Source: Agapetus fuscipes (Eukaryota; Arthropoda; Insecta; Trichoptera; Glossosomatidae). From it: a stretch of 64,000 nucleotides of DNA. Made by a program: the position numbers and the translations under genes. The notes beneath the pieces are model-generated. The model saw only the letters and a list, made by a program, of their open reading frames with translations. It did not search any database and was not told where the DNA came from. The stretch lies in the NCBI GenBank assembly GCA_951799405.1, contig OX637344.1, positions 2,170,001 to 2,234,000 of the forward strand. The letters run 5' to 3'. Shown here in pieces: positions 43,213-53,052 of this stretch. How positions within the stretch are numbered: position 1 is the first letter of the stretch; every line of letters starts with the position of its first letter.

Positions 43213-43442
43213 CAGTGGCGAAGGGTGCCACACAAGCCGGTTTCCATCGGTTTCCCGTTTAAAATGAGGCAGAAATGATAATAAAGTAGACCTCATGGTT
43301 TCAATGGGGGAAAAATACGTAATGTTTCTTTGATTTTAAATGTATTTTTTTTACTTTGGGCCTATATTTTTTAACTACTTTGTAACATCATTTTAAAAGG
43401 TAAGCCGATGGGAACCGGCTTGTATGGCACGCTTCACCACTG
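43213..43442 (-). mobile_element. MITE delta (hAT-like), copy 2, inverted
   Basis: CAGTGGCGAAGGGTGCCAC at the left, CACGCTTCACCACTG at the right, with a perfect 8-bp duplication GTACAGAT at 43205-43212 and 43443-43450. The interior runs opposite to copy 1 (AATGAGGCAGAAATGATAAT here, its complement there). Confidence 0.92.
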
Positions 43443-43450
43443 GTACAGAT

Positions 43451-43655
43451 AGATAGATGGATGGTTTTTAGATTATTTTTAATGTTTTTTAAAAATATTT
43501 AAAATAAGTAATAGGAAACCGGGATATTATCTTTAGTTTTAATTTCAAAGATTCCTAATAAACTAATTGCTGTTTTTTTCTATTTTTCAGGTAAAGCTTC
43601 AACTTCAAAAAACAAAACTTTCCCATTTTTACTGAAGTCCGTCGTAAGGTAATTT
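43451..43655. other. No feature seen
   Basis: AT-rich spacer; begins with a short GATA repeat adjoining the target duplication. Confidence 0.5.
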
Positions 43656-43850
43656 TCTAATCTAATCTAATCTAAGTTGCGAAGATATGTTACAGTGGAG
43701 ATTCACATTACATGCATTTTCACAACCAGACACGTACAAGTTCGTGCTTGCACATGCCGCATGTGAAACTACAACATAAAAACCAAATCTCAAATGGGCA
43801 TACACCCTGCAACTCTTACCGTCCTTCCCTGAGACAAGGGTGACATGTGA
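43656..43850 (-). mobile_element. LINE A 3'-end copy, 5' truncated
   Basis: TCTAATCTAATCTAATCTAAG tail (three to four units), then full sequence to TGAGACAAGGGTGACATG, where it stops. Confidence 0.88.
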
Positions 43851-44450
43851 CAGGTGAAATTTTAAATTTAGAAATACCTAAAGTTTATTTGTGTTCAATA
43901 GTTAAATATAAAATACTTAATAAATCTGTCTAAATTTTTAGATTATTCTCATAAATTTAATTGATTATTTTTTCTTGATACGCAGTCATCATAACTAACA
44001 AATAATAAATACAGAAAATTTTAATTGTCAAAATATATCTTGGCCGTATTAAATCAGTACCCGAGTATACAACAATACGTAAAAATTCAACGTTAACGTA
44101 AATAGACAAATGTATCAAAACTTATTTACTCACTAGATGTGCTTTTATATTTTCCATACAATTCGCGATGGTTGAGTATTTACGGAAAATGTTGTATACT
44201 TGGAACACAGTTGGGGGATCTCGTTTCATAGCGCGTCCCCAATATTTGTGCAGATGAATGACATAAATTAACAAAGTATAAAAAAGAATAAAAAAAATAA
44301 AAATTATGGTCATATTTATTTATTGACACCATAAATTTTGTGACTCCCACCAAAGTAGATAGGTACGCCTATGTATTTTTTTTTTAATAAATGCTAATAG
44401 GTACTCATTTTTTTTTTTCATTCATTTTTACGTTGCTGTACGCCCTGTAT
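43851..44450. other. AT-rich DNA, no gene seen
   Basis: No recognised feature. Confidence 0.5.
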
Positions 44451-44572
44451 TTTTAACGTTAGCATATCGACTTAGTACTGAGTGAAAAGGACGCACTTAT
44501 GTCAATAGTGTGGGTATTTTTTTGTATCAGTTTAAAGTCACACACGCTTAAGCTGAAAATACCGGACCTTAG
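44451..44572. mobile_element. MITE zeta
   Basis: CGCCCTGTATTTTTAACG at the left and AGCTGAAAATACCGGACCTT at the right. The interior is as in 35413-35540 (AAGGACGCACTTATGTCAA). Confidence 0.78.
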
Positions 44573-44759
44573 TGAGCAATTAAATATTTATTTAACTAAA
44601 AACGTAAATAGTTGAGAGACAGGAGAAGTTCCTAGAATACACGTAAACAGACTCTCAACTAAAGGACTTTTATACTGAAAGGTTATTAATCATTATTGCT
44701 CTAGAGAATTACAGAATAGATGCCAAAAAAAAGACGGTTTCTCTCTTTCCTGGGCTTAA

Positions 44760-44869
44760 AATTCATGACTTCTAACAAAAGACCGGCTAAAAAGGTTTAT
44801 CCAGCCCTACAGCAACTGGGTCTTGCTTGCGAAATTGGTAATTAAGCTTACATATAGCTCTTGAGGTGT
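44760..44869 (+). mobile_element. SINE2 copy split by LINE A, left part
   Basis: AAAATTCATGACTTCTAAC, CAACTGGGTCTTGCTTGCG and TAGCTCTTGAGGTGT. The continuation ATTCACCCAAAAACAGCG is found at 45083. Confidence 0.82.
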
Positions 44870-45082
44870 CTAAATCTAGATCTAAGCTGCAAAGATGTAT
44901 TTTATCTAAGATTTATATTAAACGCATTCCCACAAGCAGATATGTATAATTTCACGCTAACACATGCCGCATGTGGACCTACAATATAAAAACCCAATCT
45001 CAAATGAACGTAAGCCCTGCAACTCTTGCCGACCTTCCCTGAAACAGGGGTGACATTGGCAAAGTGAACCATTTTTTACAGT
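44870..45082 (-). mobile_element. LINE A insertion within SINE2
   Basis: TCTAAATCTAGATCTAAGC tail at 44870 and 5' truncation in ACCATTTTTTACAGT at 45082. The SINE2 sequence continues on both sides with no visible loss, so this is a clean insertion. Confidence 0.9.
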
Positions 45083-45115
45083 ATTCACCCAAAAACAGCG
45101 CTCACTAAATAAAAT
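45083..45115 (+). mobile_element. SINE2 copy split by LINE A, right part
   Basis: ATTCACCCAAAAACAGCGC and TCACTAAATAAA complete the SINE2 3' end. Confidence 0.82.
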
Positions 45116-45719
45116 AAATTTTTGTCTGGAATTCGAGGCTAAGGTAGATACTGTGAGGATTGTTAGAAAAAAAACAAATATGATTATTTTTTTCGATATT
45201 TTTTAAATGCATTTCGATCAATCAAAATTACCAAAAAAGATACAAGATATTTTAAAAGTAAAAATAGAACAAATAAATTTAAAAAACGGACAGTGCTGCC
45301 ATCCAGTAGCGAATGTACGGCAGTAATCCTGTGGGCGACTAGACACTGCTCTGTCTCTGTCCTTTTCGCCTTGCTGTGTGCGTGTGGGAGGGAGATGAGC
45401 GTAGAGACTTGTGACGGTCTGCTTCTCAGGTAAAATATTTCCCAGATTCCTGACATTGTGTCGCCCGAGCGAGAAAGAAGATATTATTATTATTATTATT
45501 GTGTCCAGAAAGGGGAGACTGCGGTCAGTCTGAGATAATATACAAATTTTAAATTATAACATTTTAGAACCTTAAAGAAGAACTTGGTAGAATTTTGCGT
45601 GTAATAACACTCAAAGAACCTGTATTTTTTAAATATTCTTTACGTTTTTGTCCATTTATATTTTGCACTAGAACTTTGTTATGGTTTACACAGCTTTCTC
45701 CAATATTTTATGATAAATA
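45116..45719. other. No gene; GC-richer patch at 45290-45480
   Basis: 45290-45480 has GTGCTGCCATCCAGTAGCG and a pyrimidine-rich CTGTCTCTGTCCTTTTCGCC run and ends at an ATT repeat. A CAG|GTAAAA string occurs at 45428, but no exon is supported. Confidence 0.4.
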
Positions 45720-45979
45720 ATCTATACCTAATCTAAGTTGCAAGGATACATTGGCATTTATTGTTTATATTTAACGCATACTCAAAAGCAGACACATTAT
45801 TGGATCGCGCTTACACATGTTGCATGTATACATACAAAATAAACCAAACCTCACATGATATATACACCTTGCATCTTTTACTGACCTTTTCTGAAACAGG
45901 GTTGACATCGGCAGATTGAATCATCTTTTGCAGTAGGTATGGGTGGTCAGCCTCATACCAACCTTTTAGTCAAGGAACT
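45720..45979 (-). mobile_element. LINE A 3'-end copy, diverged
   Basis: TCTATACCTAATCTAAG tail, CATACTCAAAAGCAGACAC, and a CAACCTTTTAGTCAAGGAAC start. Confidence 0.85.
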
Positions 45980-46067
45980 TATTATTTTGATAAATCATAC
46001 GCAAAACAACTACGCTACATTTATAGTGTTAAAATAAGAGTTTTAGGCTTACACGGCCGGCTGATGA

Positions 46068-46290
46068 TGCTGGCAGGCCCGGATTTAGGGCGGTTCGAGC
46101 GGTACGGCCGAACCAGGGCCCCCGCGTCCTAGGGGCCCCCAAAGACTGAAAAATGCTAAAAATTGATGTATTTGTAATGTTTTTAACCATTTTTGACTTA
46201 AAAAGCCACGTTTCGTACAGACAAAGACATTGATAGTTGAGAAATAAAAGTTTCTCACAGGAAACCTTCAGGGGCCCCCAACGACCCGAA
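46068..46290 (+). repeat. Repeat P copy, long form
   Basis: GGCAGGCCCGGATTTAGGGC, AACCAGGGCCCCCGCGTCC and, 120 bp on, TTCAGGGGCCCCCAACGACC. The two GGGCCCCC blocks enclose an AT-rich interior. Confidence 0.55.
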
Positions 46291-46734
46291 TGGGTCTCAA
46301 AAATTCCAAAGAAAGTCTCCATTAATAGAAAAAACAATGTTTCTTAGTAAGAATTAAAAAAAAAAGCATAGGTATTGAAAGGCACCGAAAGTGAGCTACT
46401 TTACAACTCGTACGTGTCTCACAATACACCTGTCAGCATTATGCCAATAAACTTTGCTATTGTTACATCCTGGCGGCGAGACTAGAGGTTCCGATGGTTT
46501 TAAAACGATCCTTTGTCATGGTCGCCAAGCGAGTAAAAACAATACAAATTCTAATAATAAATATTTTGTAGAAAAAATAGATGCACAGTTTTGAACATCA
46601 ATAGTAATTTGCATTATGTTTAACATGCGTGAGTTTATTTTTGGAGCTAATGTATAAAATGTATGATAATAATATAAATATGTAAAAATGTATAATTTAA
46701 ATATATTTTGAATAAAAATTCAAATCTTTTTACG
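46291..46734. other. AT-rich DNA, no gene seen
   Basis: No recognised feature. Confidence 0.5.
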
Positions 46735-46842
46735 TCCTTTGCTGTTACGAAGCTGACCAACTATACTGTAAAAATGGTTAACTTTGCCAAGCTCACTCCT
46801 GCTTCGGGGAAGGCCGGAAAAAGTTTCCAGTGTTATGCTCAC
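46735..46842 (+). mobile_element. LINE A 5' half of the tail
   Basis: TACGAAGCTGACCAACTATAC, TGCTTCGGGGAAGGCCGG and a loss of the distal half. Confidence 0.72.
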
Positions 46843-46891
46843 TAAAAAATTGATCTTTTATTTTGTTTGTGCCAATGCAACAAGTGAAAGC

Positions 46892-47000
46892 CAGTCCGAT
46901 TGATAGTTCAGTGCGTAGAGTGCTTGCATTCCACGCCAAAACCTCGGGTTCGAATTCCGCCGATGATTTCTCGTCTCGGTATACACAAAATTCAATACCG
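46892..47000 (+). mobile_element. SINE1 head, truncated
   Basis: GATTGATAGTTCAGTGCGTA head and GGGTTCGAATTCCGCC B box; stops soon after the variable segment. Confidence 0.78.
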
Positions 47001-47107
47001 TCGAAGTTCCCGACAATTCCTTGACTTATATCCATTAAAGTTAATAAAAGTACATACCTACAACCTTCGGCCTCGATCAAACAAGAATTATTCAACAGTT
47101 CGTGGTT

Positions 47108-47185
47108 CTTCTTTGTAGAAGACACACGCCTCCTGAAGATGTCGGATATGACTCCGACAAAACGTAGAGAAAATCGTTTTTCTCT
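47108..47185 (+). repeat. Hairpin with hammerhead-like motif
   Basis: CTCCTGAAGATGTCGG, an 8-nt loop and CCGACAAAACGTAGAG follow the hammerhead order CTGANGA, stem, GAAA, with GAAA changed to AAAA. Short and probably a relic. Confidence 0.4.
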
Positions 47186-47220
47186 TTTGCACGGTCAGTA
47201 AAATCCGTTTTTTTTAAATC

Positions 47221-47255
47221 TATCTTGTCTTGTCTTGTATCCTGCCGCCTTTCCT
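47221..47255 (-). mobile_element. LINE B 3' UTR
   Basis: Minus strand after the stop: AGGAAAGGCGGCAGGATAC and an ACAAG-repeat terminus. The equivalent GGCGGCAGGATACAGT end recurs in the other B fragments. Confidence 0.65.
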
Positions 47256-47840
47256 CTAGGGGTGGCCAGTACCTCCACACAAGTGCCTCCACTTGACTCT
47301 GTCCTTGCATACTTCTTTCATCTCATCTAATTTCATCACTCTTTTAATGCATGCTCTTCTCTTGTTTCCACTCTGTAGATTCCATTCATTCGCAATCTCA
47401 TTTATCTGATCAATCCATTGTTTCCTAGGTCTTCCCCTTCCACGCTTACCTGTTACATTCCCTTTATACACTCTTTTTGTCAGTCGGTCTTCATTCATCC
47501 TTTCAATATGTCCAAACCATCGCATCACACTTCTTTGAACTTTCACTTTCACGCTTTCTTTTACTCCGCATTCATTTAGAACCCATTCGTTTCTCACTCT
47601 ATCTTTCAGTGTTTTTCCTGTCATACTTCTCAGATGGGCCATTTCTACGGTGCATACCTTATTTACTTCTCTTTCATTCAACGTCCATGACTCGCTTCCA
47701 TACATCAGGGTCGGCAACAAAATACAATTGTGTACCGCCATTTTCATTTTCTTTGGTATCCTTTTATTCTTCGCTATTCTACCAAACGCTCCTATCACGC
47801 ATCTTCCTTTGCTGGCACGCTTCTCTAATTCTTTCGTCAT
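47256..47840 (-). pseudogene. LINE B polyprotein C-terminal fragment (194 aa)
   Basis: The largest open frame in the window. Order from the N-terminus: TKELEKR and a KK-basic segment (residues 1-33), LLPTLMYGSESWTLNE (about 42-57, the conserved block after the RT catalytic domain), VQRSVMRWFGHIERM (about 100-114), GKRGRGRPRKQWIDQI (about 131-146), and DEMKEVCKDRVKWRHLCGG near the end. This layout is that of insect non-LTR retrotransposon polyproteins. The endonuclease and the RT active-site motif are absent. The frame upstream of the ATG continues as SKFEANGK to a stop, so the fragment is 5' truncated near 47880. It is not a host gene. Confidence 0.88.
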
Positions 47841-47914
47841 CTTACCATTCGCCTCAAACTTACTTCAAACTATCTAATTAATTAAATTTCTTAAAAACAT
47901 TTTTTGAGGCGGGG

Positions 47915-48000
47915 TTGAAAGTTTTAGGGAGGGGAGGGGGGTAGGGGGCTCCCCGTGATTTTCCCCGCACCAGGGCCCCCAGGGGGGTTAATCCGGGCAT
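47915..48000 (-). repeat. Repeat P copy
   Basis: CCCCGCACCAGGGCCCCCAG and GGGGTTAATCCGGGC, preceded by a G-rich tract (47920-47950). Adjoins the foldback element directly. Confidence 0.6.
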
Positions 48001-48002
48001 GG

Positions 48003-48242
48003 ATGCTGGAGTGATGTTTTCCGGGATCTGTTGCCATGGTCTGTGGGAGCTGGAGCTTCCGGACGTTTCTCCCATTTCTACGATGGGCTTCTTTAGCGTG
48101 AAGTATGATTTTGATGATGATCTTGATGAGAACTCATCATACTTCACACTGAAGAAGCCCATTGTAGAAATAGGCGAAACGTCCGGAAGCTCCAGCTCCC
48201 ACAGACCACGGCAACAGATCCCGGAAAACATCACTCCAGCAT
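48003..48242 (+). mobile_element. Foldback element with hammerhead-like core
   Basis: Two arms of about 105 bp (48003-48111 and 48137-48242) are nearly perfect inverted repeats with a 25-bp loop. The right arm reads CTGAAGA (48149-48155), a stem GCC...GGC, then GAAAC (48176-48180), the order of a hammerhead catalytic core (CTGANGA, stem II, GAAA). Such cores are known from Penelope-like elements and retrozymes. Here the symmetrical arms would favour a long hairpin, and no NUH cleavage site is placed correctly, so self-cleavage is doubtful. Confidence 0.7.
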
Positions 48243-48362
48243 TTAAAGTGTTTGCTGCCTTATCCCCGAAGGGTTTATAACATTTGTTATTTTATTTATA
48301 GTTGATAATAATATCATAAAACTGGTTGGATTTTTGTAACACTGACCTCGCGCTCCCCACAG

Positions 48363-48523
48363 GTGGTCGGCGAACCGTCTACCAGTGCCTTCTTTGTAAA
48401 GACGCGATCATCACACAAACCGTACAAACAAATACCACTAAAAACCAGCTCCAACCTCTCGCCATCTCTCTCAAAAGTATACAAACCAAAAAGAGAAAAC
48501 GAACCGATCCAATGCAATCCTAA
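48363..48523 (+). CDS. Candidate host exon (partial, 3'-terminal)
   Basis: A possible splice acceptor is present: branch motif CTGAC at 48342-48346, a pyrimidine-rich tract and CACAG at 48358-48362. After it the sequence turns GC-balanced. In phase 2 it reads GRRTVYQCLLCKDAIITQ, a Gln/Thr/Leu-rich middle, and KKRKRTDPMQS with a stop at 48521-48523. The QCLLCKD pair of cysteines and the terminal KKRKR (nuclear-localisation-like) are the only features. Another frame is also open to 48530 (VVGEPSTSAFFVKTR...), so the phase is uncertain. No family is recognised; it may be chance. Confidence 0.3.
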
Positions 48524-48530
48524 ACGGTAA

Positions 48531-50086
48531 ATAAATTACGCTTATAGCGTGGACGAAAATATTTCCGATTCACAATGAGTCTTCGTGGTAGCGAGTTTTT
48601 TTTTAATTTATGTTTTTTTTCTGTGTTAAAAAAGTCAAACAAAAGCCAAAGTTTTTAGACTTTATGGTTGTTTATTGTTTATTTTTGGAATATCTAGCCG
48701 CGGCACGAAGCATTTTTTTTTCTTATAACATGTCGCCTATAATTTACTGGATTAAAATTTTTAAAAGTTTTTAACCGGCATTAAGAGCGGGATATTTTAA
48801 ATCATTTTTTGTCCATTATTTACGACGTAAAATTTTAATGGTTCCGTTTTCTTTTGTGATGTGCGACGCTTTATTTAAAGGAATGTATCAGATTTATAAC
48901 ACGTCAACCTTTTTTATATTTAAAATTCTAGGTTTTTTTCGATTCAAATTGACGTAAAAATAAGTAAATTAATCACATACTATGAAAAATATTTGATTAA
49001 TGCCATCAAATTAATAAAGAATAATTTTCTACGTCAAATAGCTATTTTTGATCAAAAGTTTTTTTTTGTGTCAATTAAAAAAAGCATGAATGAATAGTAT
49101 ATTTTATTCGCGGTGACCTCAAACTTGTTTTTTTCGTACAAAAGTAACCTCTGGCTCGAACACGTGTTCATGCATTCTGTATAAAATGGCTAAAATTTCA
49201 AATTTCATTCAAATTCAGGTTTTTGTACCGTTCATTCACGAACAATGATTCAGACGTTAAAAAACGGAAACACATGTAAAAATCATGTCCTATTTGTAAA
49301 ATAAACTTTCACTTTTCATGTATTTGTATACCCGACCCTCCCCTAATAAAAAGTATCCATGAATTTATTTTAACCTTTTTGTACAACCTTGACAAAAAAA
49401 GTGTTCTTATTTTGAATTATATTTTCTGAGAGGAGTTTAATTGTCGTTTGTTTGCGTTCCATTTTAATGTTATTTGAAAAGTATTCGAAAATTGAAAATT
49501 TGAATATTCCGCCGCGTCCAATAGAAATGCTTCCCGCGTGATTTATCTGCGTTTGTTCTCGCTAGTGTTGGCACCGCGCGCGCGTGGGTGAACATTCGCG
49601 CTCGAATGTCGAATATATTATTATTAAGTAATTTCAATATATTCGCTTTTACAAGCGCTCGTACTTATTATCAATTGAATAAAACCAGAGAGACTTTTCT
49701 ATGGAGCCGTATTATTATTAACATTTAATATTATTTCGTTTTGCCCGGCGGGGGCGGGGAACTAAGTTATTGTCGCGTCAGAGTCTTTCTTCTCCGAGCA
49801 TTCAATGCCCCGCTCTTTCTCTATCCCGCTGAACTTGTGTTTGTGTGCTTTATTGACTACCTACGTCGGTACATAAGTCTTACACAAATAATTCCAAACG
49901 ATTTAATTCACAATGTAGGTAGGTTTTATTTAACTCGTATATACTAAATCTAAGCACATCTTCGTAGGCCGTACATCTCTCTTAAGTATAATACTATCTA
50001 TATTCATTAGTATTTTACTTTTATTCATGATTATAGCTTCAGTTTTTATCCATGTTAAGCTTAAACTACAATGGACTCACAATTTT
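48531..50086. other. No gene; CpG-richer patch at 49500-49620
   Basis: Mostly AT-rich single-copy DNA. 49500-49620 has CCGCCGCGTCC, ACCGCGCGCGCGTGGG and CATTCGCGCTCGAATG. No open frame with coding features. Confidence 0.45.
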
Positions 50087-50225
50087 TTTTTATTTAGATT
50101 TTTTTCTCGGTAAGAAAGCGTCATATTTGTATTGGAGTGCGGTAATTCAAGAACCAAAGATTTGTTTGCTTGTTCCCTAGCAACTTGGTCACAAATTGGT
50201 CTCTTATTTATCACTGAATGAATAT
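50087..50225 (+). repeat. Repeat R copy 3 (RFX half-site)
   Basis: TTTCTCGGTAAGAAAGCGTCA, TTTGTTTGCTTGTTCCCTAG and CAACTTGGTC. The half-site is at 50175; one base of the flanking GG is changed. Confidence 0.5.
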
Positions 50226-50784
50226 TAAAACATTGAAATAGTTGCTCAGTTTGAAAAGTTTTTTTTACTTAAACGTAGGTAGATCCTACTTACGTTATTA
50301 TATTTTAACTATTAAATTACAGAATATTTAATAAACAATCACCCTCAGAAAGGAATTTAAAAACCTACATAACCCTTGAAAGAATCGCTTGAAATCCAAA
50401 TGAACGTTGCACCATTTGACTTAACCACCATTTTTATCTATATTTAAATATCTGAGGAATAATGAAGCGACATAAATTATTGTAAAAAGTCTTTAGTATG
50501 ATAATGAGCAGTATTATTTGAGACTTATCTCGCTGTGACATTGTGACCCCGCCATCTTGTATGTTTTGTTCAAAAAGGTCATCACGAAACAGGCGGCAGG
50601 GTGCCATCTTTTGTTTTGTCATCGATACCGTGCATTGATTGTTGTACGATTTCTTACGTCACTTGAAAAAAAACCGAGGTGAAAATGACAAACAATTCTA
50701 TAGTTTCCAGTTCCTAAGACCTGATAATAATTTGAAGAGATATCAGTTATTTCATTTCAATTTTAAATTACATTACGTTAAGTT
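50226..50784. other. No gene seen
   Basis: A CCGCCATCTTG motif lies at 50550 and TGCCATCTTTTG at about 50603; otherwise AT-rich. Confidence 0.45.
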
Positions 50785-50874
50785 GTCTTCCTAGCACATT
50801 CCTTACTCATTGCCTCGTTTCTTTTGTCTGTCTTCCTAGCACATTCCTTACTCATTGCCTCGTTTCTTTTGTCT
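50785..50874 (+). repeat. Perfect 45-bp tandem duplication
   Basis: Two identical 45-bp units (50785-50829, 50830-50874), beginning GTCTTCCTAGCACATTCC. The unit is divisible by three and stays open on the minus strand (DKRNEAMSKECARKT twice), but there is no other sign of coding. Confidence 0.85.
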
Positions 50875-50929
50875 TCTTGTCCTGAGTCTATAATTTGTAT
50901 GTTGGTATTATCTAGTATTTTTTCACGTA

Positions 50930-51193
50930 TCCCGGTTGGTAGATCAGTTGGTAGAGTGCTTGCATTCCATGCCGAGAGCTCGGGCTCAAATCCCACCGAG
51001 GGTGTCAGAGATGATTTCCCGTTTTGTTGTGTATTTCAAACCCAAAATAAAAATACTGGCATGGTTTACTCAGCCTTTACTAGAAATTAATGCCAACCCC
51101 TCGGGAGCTGGAAAACCACCTCTTCATTTGAATTGGTTGGCGATTATTTCGAGGAAAACGCGGCGAGAAGTTACACTTTATGTGTAGCTTGGT
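50930..51193 (+). mobile_element. SINE1 copy
   Basis: TAGATCAGTTGGTAGAGTGC head and GGGCTCAAATCCCACC B box. The body loses about 30 bp near GGCGTAAGG. End TGTGTAGCTTGGT. Confidence 0.88.
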
Positions 51194-52194
51194 AGGTAGC
51201 GGAATCCTTGCTCTTTCAATTATTCGAAAATGAGCATTCAGCATTCAACTTTTTTTCTCGATTCCGCCCAACCCTAGTCTCTATTATACCTTGTCCTAAT
51301 TCACAGTGTCGCCTTAATTGACACTGAATTGGTTGCCAATCTGAGATTTTCTTTAATTAGCCATCAATTGATATACCGTGACTATCATTGATGACTGTCT
51401 ATGAATATAAAATATAATCACGATTGACAGGTCTATTGTCTCCAATTAAAACATTCGCTCCGGTCCGCCATGTTTGATTTTTTTACATCAATTAATTCGC
51501 TCTGGTGGTCAAACCAATTCCGCGCAATAGAAAAAAAATGTTGCACGCGATTTTGTCTTTTTATTTTTACTTTACATCCCTACGGACTAATTTCTTTCGT
51601 TTATCGCAAAACAAAGGATATCAAATGCACATAAAATTGTACACGATCTACACCTTTCTAGACACTATAAATAAAGCTTTAAATCCTACTTAAATTCCAA
51701 TACACTTAAGTCATTACGTTTTAAACATTTTACCATTTTAAAGTCGCTGCGTGCATCTCTTTCCCTCTTCCGTTTCTCAGAGAAATTTCTGCATTGGAGT
51801 GAAAGGAACGGAAGATGCTTTAAAATAGTTTGCACTCCTGGTTAAGATGTAATAAAGTTGTAGACCGGCAGCGTGGGTTGATGCTACATCGCAGTAAAAG
51901 AACCATGTATTTGATAAATGCATGCCTTTGGTTTCGAGCTACAATGTTAGATGCCTGCCTTATCTTACAAATACATTTTCAACGATGCTGCTTTAAGTTA
52001 GATGCCAATGAAATAAAAACGTAAACATTTATTGCATTACCCCATATTACCTTACATTTACCCAAGTATGTAATGAAAAATTGAACCTTGTTTTTTTTAA
52101 TATTTGAAAAAAAAAACTTTTGCTTCGTTTTGTTTAGGTACCTACCTTATTTACAGTGAACATACCAGTGAATATTAGTAAATTAGATATTACA
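51194..52194. other. No gene; enhancer-like patch at 51290-51480
   Basis: 51290-51480 is rich in TTAATTG/TTAATTAG and CAATTGAT words. The rest is AT-rich with no repeat assigned. Confidence 0.45.
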
Positions 52195-52407
52195 TTCCTT
52201 GACTCACAAGTTGATATGAGGCTGACGAGTGATCACCCACATTGTAACCAATGTTTCACTTCGCCCCTGTTTCGGGGAAAGGTCGGCAAGTTGCAGGGGC
52301 CATGTTCATTTGTAAGTACACTTGCAGCATTTTACACGCCGCTGTTTGTGGGCATGCATTTAATATGAGCTTTGAATATTAATATATCTTTGCAAGAGTA
52401 TAGATTA
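52195..52407 (+). mobile_element. LINE A 3'-end copy
   Basis: ATTCCTTGACTCACAAGTTG start and TTTGCAAGAGTATAGATT end, with internal deletions around the GCGCGAAC block. Confidence 0.82.
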
Positions 52408-52466
52408 AAAAGAAAGATGTGAAAAAAAATACCTAGTAGATTTTCAAATATGGAAAAATTGGCTTC

Positions 52467-52570
52467 TAAGACCGGGTGTTTTCAACTAAAGCATAAACCA
52501 TCTACACGATTGAAATAAGCACGTATTTTTCACTCAGTATAAAGTCGCTATACTATCGCTGTAAATAACT
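52467..52570. mobile_element. MITE zeta, diverged
   Basis: TAAGACCGGGTGTTTTCAAC at the left; AAGTCGCTATACTATCGC toward the right. The right terminal repeat is incomplete. Confidence 0.65.
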
Positions 52571-52775
52571 GTTGTATAAACTAAACTTTTCCTGTAAATA
52601 AGCTGACGTACCTACTTATCACCTTTCTATTGCATTTCACAGGCACAGACTCGCATTTCCCATTGCTCCGTGAACCGTTCTCAGATACTGAATCTCGCTA
52701 TGAATTATGTCTATTTAATTTACAGTCCTTGCTAATGGCAACCATAACCACAAGTATATAGAAAACAAAACGCTC

Positions 52776-52860
52776 TATATAGGCGCTGCTTTAGTTCCCA
52801 TACATTTTTAGTTTAACGCTATGGTTGAGTTTAAATGTAATTGTATATACTTGGGGTGCA
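52776..52860 (+). repeat. Dispersed repeat Q
   Basis: AAACGCTCTATATAGGCGC is inverted relative to the other Q copies, but the following TTTTTAGTTTAACGCTATGG and TTGAGTTTAAATGTAATTG match them directly. Confidence 0.5.
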
Positions 52861-53052
52861 GGGTTCGTGCTGCAACACAGCTTATCATCACAGACGACCC
52901 TGGCTAATAAATATTAAATTATAACTTCTCATTCTGCCAATAATTATCACTGCAGCCATTCTAGCCTACAAAATAACACTTAAATAGGATACAAATCTTC
53001 CCTCTAATCCTTAAGCTGTGTGAATAAATTCTCCAATAACAATTCGTCAGAT

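Noticed and set aside
45290..45480. Exon with a CAG|GTAAAA donor
   Set aside because: No acceptor or consistent frame leads into it, and the minus-strand frame there shows no family features.
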